Assembly (NCBI GenBank): GCA_028290465.1
Contig: JAQGJU010000001.1
Coordinates: forward strand, 1-50,146
From: Xanthobacteraceae bacterium
Lineage (GTDB): Bacteria; Pseudomonadota; Alphaproteobacteria; Rhizobiales; Xanthobacteraceae
Reading direction: 5' to 3'
DNA length: 50,146 nucleotides
In this document: positions 48,899 through 50,146 of the stretch, one piece after another
How positions within the stretch are numbered: position 1 is the first letter of the stretch
Layout of the letters: the number at the start of each line of letters is the position of its first letter
Position numbers and translations under genes: made by a program
The notes under the pieces: model-generated
Database searches by the model: none
What the model was told of the DNA's origin: nothing
Seen by the model: only the letters and a program-made list of their open reading frames with translations

Positions 48899-50146
48899 TT
48901 AGTTCGCCTGCCGGCGCAGGAACGCCGGGATGTCGAGTTGATCGTCCTCGTAAGACTTATTCACAGGCGCCGGCCGGCCGTGCGAATCGATCCCCTGCGG
49001 GGCCGCCCGTTTGGCGTAATCGGAGACCGGACCACCCTGCGGATCAGACGCACGCGGGGCGGGAGCCGAACGGGGCGGCAACGGCTGGTAGTTCTGCGGA
49101 GGCTGGGCCGAGCGAACCGGCGCCTGTTCTTCCTCTTCGTCGCGGCGGCCGAGGCCCACCGAAGCAAGGCGCTGCAGCAGCGTGCGGCGCTCCTTCGGCG
49201 GCTCGGCGTCCTGCATCTTGGCCCGAAGCTCTGCCTGGCCCGGCAGCGGCAGTTCGTCGATCCGCGGCATGCGCGGCTGGCGGACGCCGGCCCGTTCCGG
49301 CTGCGGCGGGATGAAGGCGCGCGGCACCGGCTGCTCCTGCCGTGCCGGAGCTTCGACCACCGGTTCCGGGAACAGCGACGGCTTCACCGGAATCGGCCGC
49401 AACGTGACCTCATCCATTCCGACCGGCGACAGCACCGCGGCGGCAACCGCCGCCTGGGCGGCGGACTCAAACGTATCCGAAGCCATCATGGCCGGCGCGG
49501 CGTGCTGCGAAGTCGCGGTCGGCGGTGCCATGGTCGCGGCCGGGGCCGAGACAGGGGCCGGAGCCGGCGAGACGAACGGAGCGGCGGCAGCAGGCGGAGC
49601 GGATGGTGCGGTGAACGTCATAGGCGCTGCGGCGGCCGGAGCCGGAGCCAGACGCTCGACCCGGTCGGCGAGACGCGCGCTGTCGGCGCGCAGCCGCTGG
49701 GTCAGTTCGGCGATGCGGGAATCGGCCGACGCCGGCGCCTGCGCCTGCATCGGAGCTCCCTTGGAAATCGCCAGCTGGTCGATTCCGGTCGCCACCACCG
49801 ACACCCGGATGATGCCGTCGAGGCTTTCGTCGAAGGTGGCGCCGACGATGATGTTGGCGTCCTGGTCGACTTCCTCGCGGATGCGGGTCGCGGCTTCGTC
49901 GACCTCATAGAGCGTGAGATCGCGACCGCCCGTGATCGAGATCAGCAGGCCACGGGCGCCCTTCATTGAGGCGTCGTCGATCAGCGGATTGGCGATCGCG
50001 GCCTCGGCGGCCGCCAGCGCGCGCTTCTCGCCGGAGGCTTCGCCGGTGCCCATCATCGCCTTGCCCATCTCGCGCATCACGGCGCGGACGTCGGCGAAGT
50101 CGAGATTGATCAGGCCTTCCTTGACCATCAGGTCGGTGATGCAGGC
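48899..50146 (-). CDS. ftsZ: Cell-division protein FtsZ (5' part cut by window edge)
   Basis: Tubulin-like GTPase that forms the division ring. The visible 415 residues start inside the GTPase domain ([20 protein letters not shown]), with the C-terminal subdomain [20 protein letters not shown] and [20 protein letters not shown]; the GGGTGTG loop lies outside the window. A disordered linker of roughly 240 residues rich in Ala, Pro and Arg follows, long even for alphaproteobacteria. The conserved C-terminal peptide [12 protein letters not shown] for FtsA/ZipA-like partners is intact. Its terminator and lpxC lie downstream. Confidence 0.96.
   Translation of the reverse strand, partial: ACITDLMVKEGLINLDFADVRAVMREMGKAMMGTGEASGEKRALAAAEAAIANPLIDDASMKGARGLLISITGGRDLTLYEVDEAATRIREEVDQDANIIVGATFDESLDGIIRVSVVATGIDQLAISKGAPMQAQAPASADSRIAELTQRLRADSARLADRVERLAPAPAAAAPMTFTAPSAPPAAAAPFVSPAPAPVSAPAATMAPPTATSQHAAPAMMASDTFESAAQAAVAAAVLSPVGMDEVTLRPIPVKPSLFPEPVVEAPARQEQPVPRAFIPPQPERAGVRQPRMPRIDELPLPGQAELRAKMQDAEPPKERRTLLQRLASVGLGRRDEEEEQAPVRSAQPPQNYQPLPPRSAPAPRASDPQGGPVSDYAKRAAPQGIDSHGRPAPVNKSYEDDQLDIPAFLRRQAN

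Overview
The window is a stretch of chromosome from a GC-rich alphaproteobacterium, most likely order Hyphomicrobiales (Rhizobiales) near Bradyrhizobium, Rhodopseudomonas or Xanthobacteraceae-type genera. This rests on the two-piece, circularly permuted tmRNA gene, the alpha-type SspB ending in a VVRLDRFRKK-like tail, the run ftsZ-lpxC-bamD-recN-ligA, the FtsZ with a long proline/alanine-rich linker, an IalB-like domain, DUF4169 and DUF1127 proteins, a PHA-granule-region protein and an expansion of TctC-type binding proteins. Genus cannot be fixed by eye.

Layout. 1-2.7 kb (minus strand): end of a tripartite tricarboxylate transporter (tctA truncated by the window edge, tctB) and a two-gene split chromate transporter. 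2.9-6.7 kb (plus): a GAF/HisKA_2 sensor kinase, the permuted tmRNA gene, its tag adaptor sspB, and fumC. 6.7-8.6 kb: an AT-rich intergenic stretch, then a DUF4169/ribbon-helix-helix gene pair and a second ribbon-helix-helix paralogue. 8.6-15.8 kb: a large AsmA-family protein, a family-3 solute-binding protein, a D-lactate/glycolate-type FAD dehydrogenase and an RlaP-type nucleotidyltransferase. 15.8-17.0 kb: a low-GC pocket of three orphan small genes, bounded by GGCGGAT...ATCCGCC palindromes. 17.0-19.5 kb: the ycjX-ycjF pair. 19.7-24.1 kb: a hotdog thioesterase, a secreted caspase-like protein carrying tandem repeats and a C-terminal IalB-like domain, remnants of dead genes, and an unrecognised protein with an internal duplication behind two inverted CtrA-like half-sites. 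24.3-30 kb: a UvrD/PcrA helicase carrying an in-frame palindromic repeat, hicAB, a PPOX-fold protein, a PHA-granule-region protein, a YaiI-family protein, a cold-shock protein and a ParB-like protein. 30.1-34.1 kb: an apparent catabolic operon (TctC-type binding protein, enoyl-CoA hydratase, ADP-forming acyl-CoA ligase). 34.1-36 kb: an L,D-transpeptidase, a hemerythrin-domain protein and a STAS protein. 36.1-36.4 kb: an unassigned short transcription unit with a 14-base Shine-Dalgarno match, a 24-codon reading frame and a strong terminator. 36.5-39.3 kb: a Vgb-like propeller, a dienelactone hydrolase family protein and another TctC-type protein, closed by a textbook terminator. 39.3-42.3 kb: a cluster of DnaA-box-like 9-mers, a PrmA-type methyltransferase, a DUF1127 protein and a Bcr/CflA-type MFS transporter. 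42.3-50.1 kb (minus): ligA, recN, bamD, lpxC and truncated ftsZ, the conserved cell-division/envelope/DNA-repair block.

How the parts work together. tmRNA and SspB belong to one pathway: ribosome rescue adds the ANDNYAPVAQAA tag, and SspB delivers tagged proteins to ClpXP. ftsZ, lpxC and bamD serve septation and outer-membrane assembly; recN and ligA serve DNA repair and replication. The two operon-like sets with TctC-type proteins look like capture and CoA-dependent or hydrolytic breakdown of small organic acids or esters, with substrates unknown. The most unusual objects are the caspase-repeat-IalB fusion, the strong-SD mini-gene at 36.1 kb, the duplicated-domain protein with inverted TTAACCAT sites, and the palindromic element translated inside the helicase.
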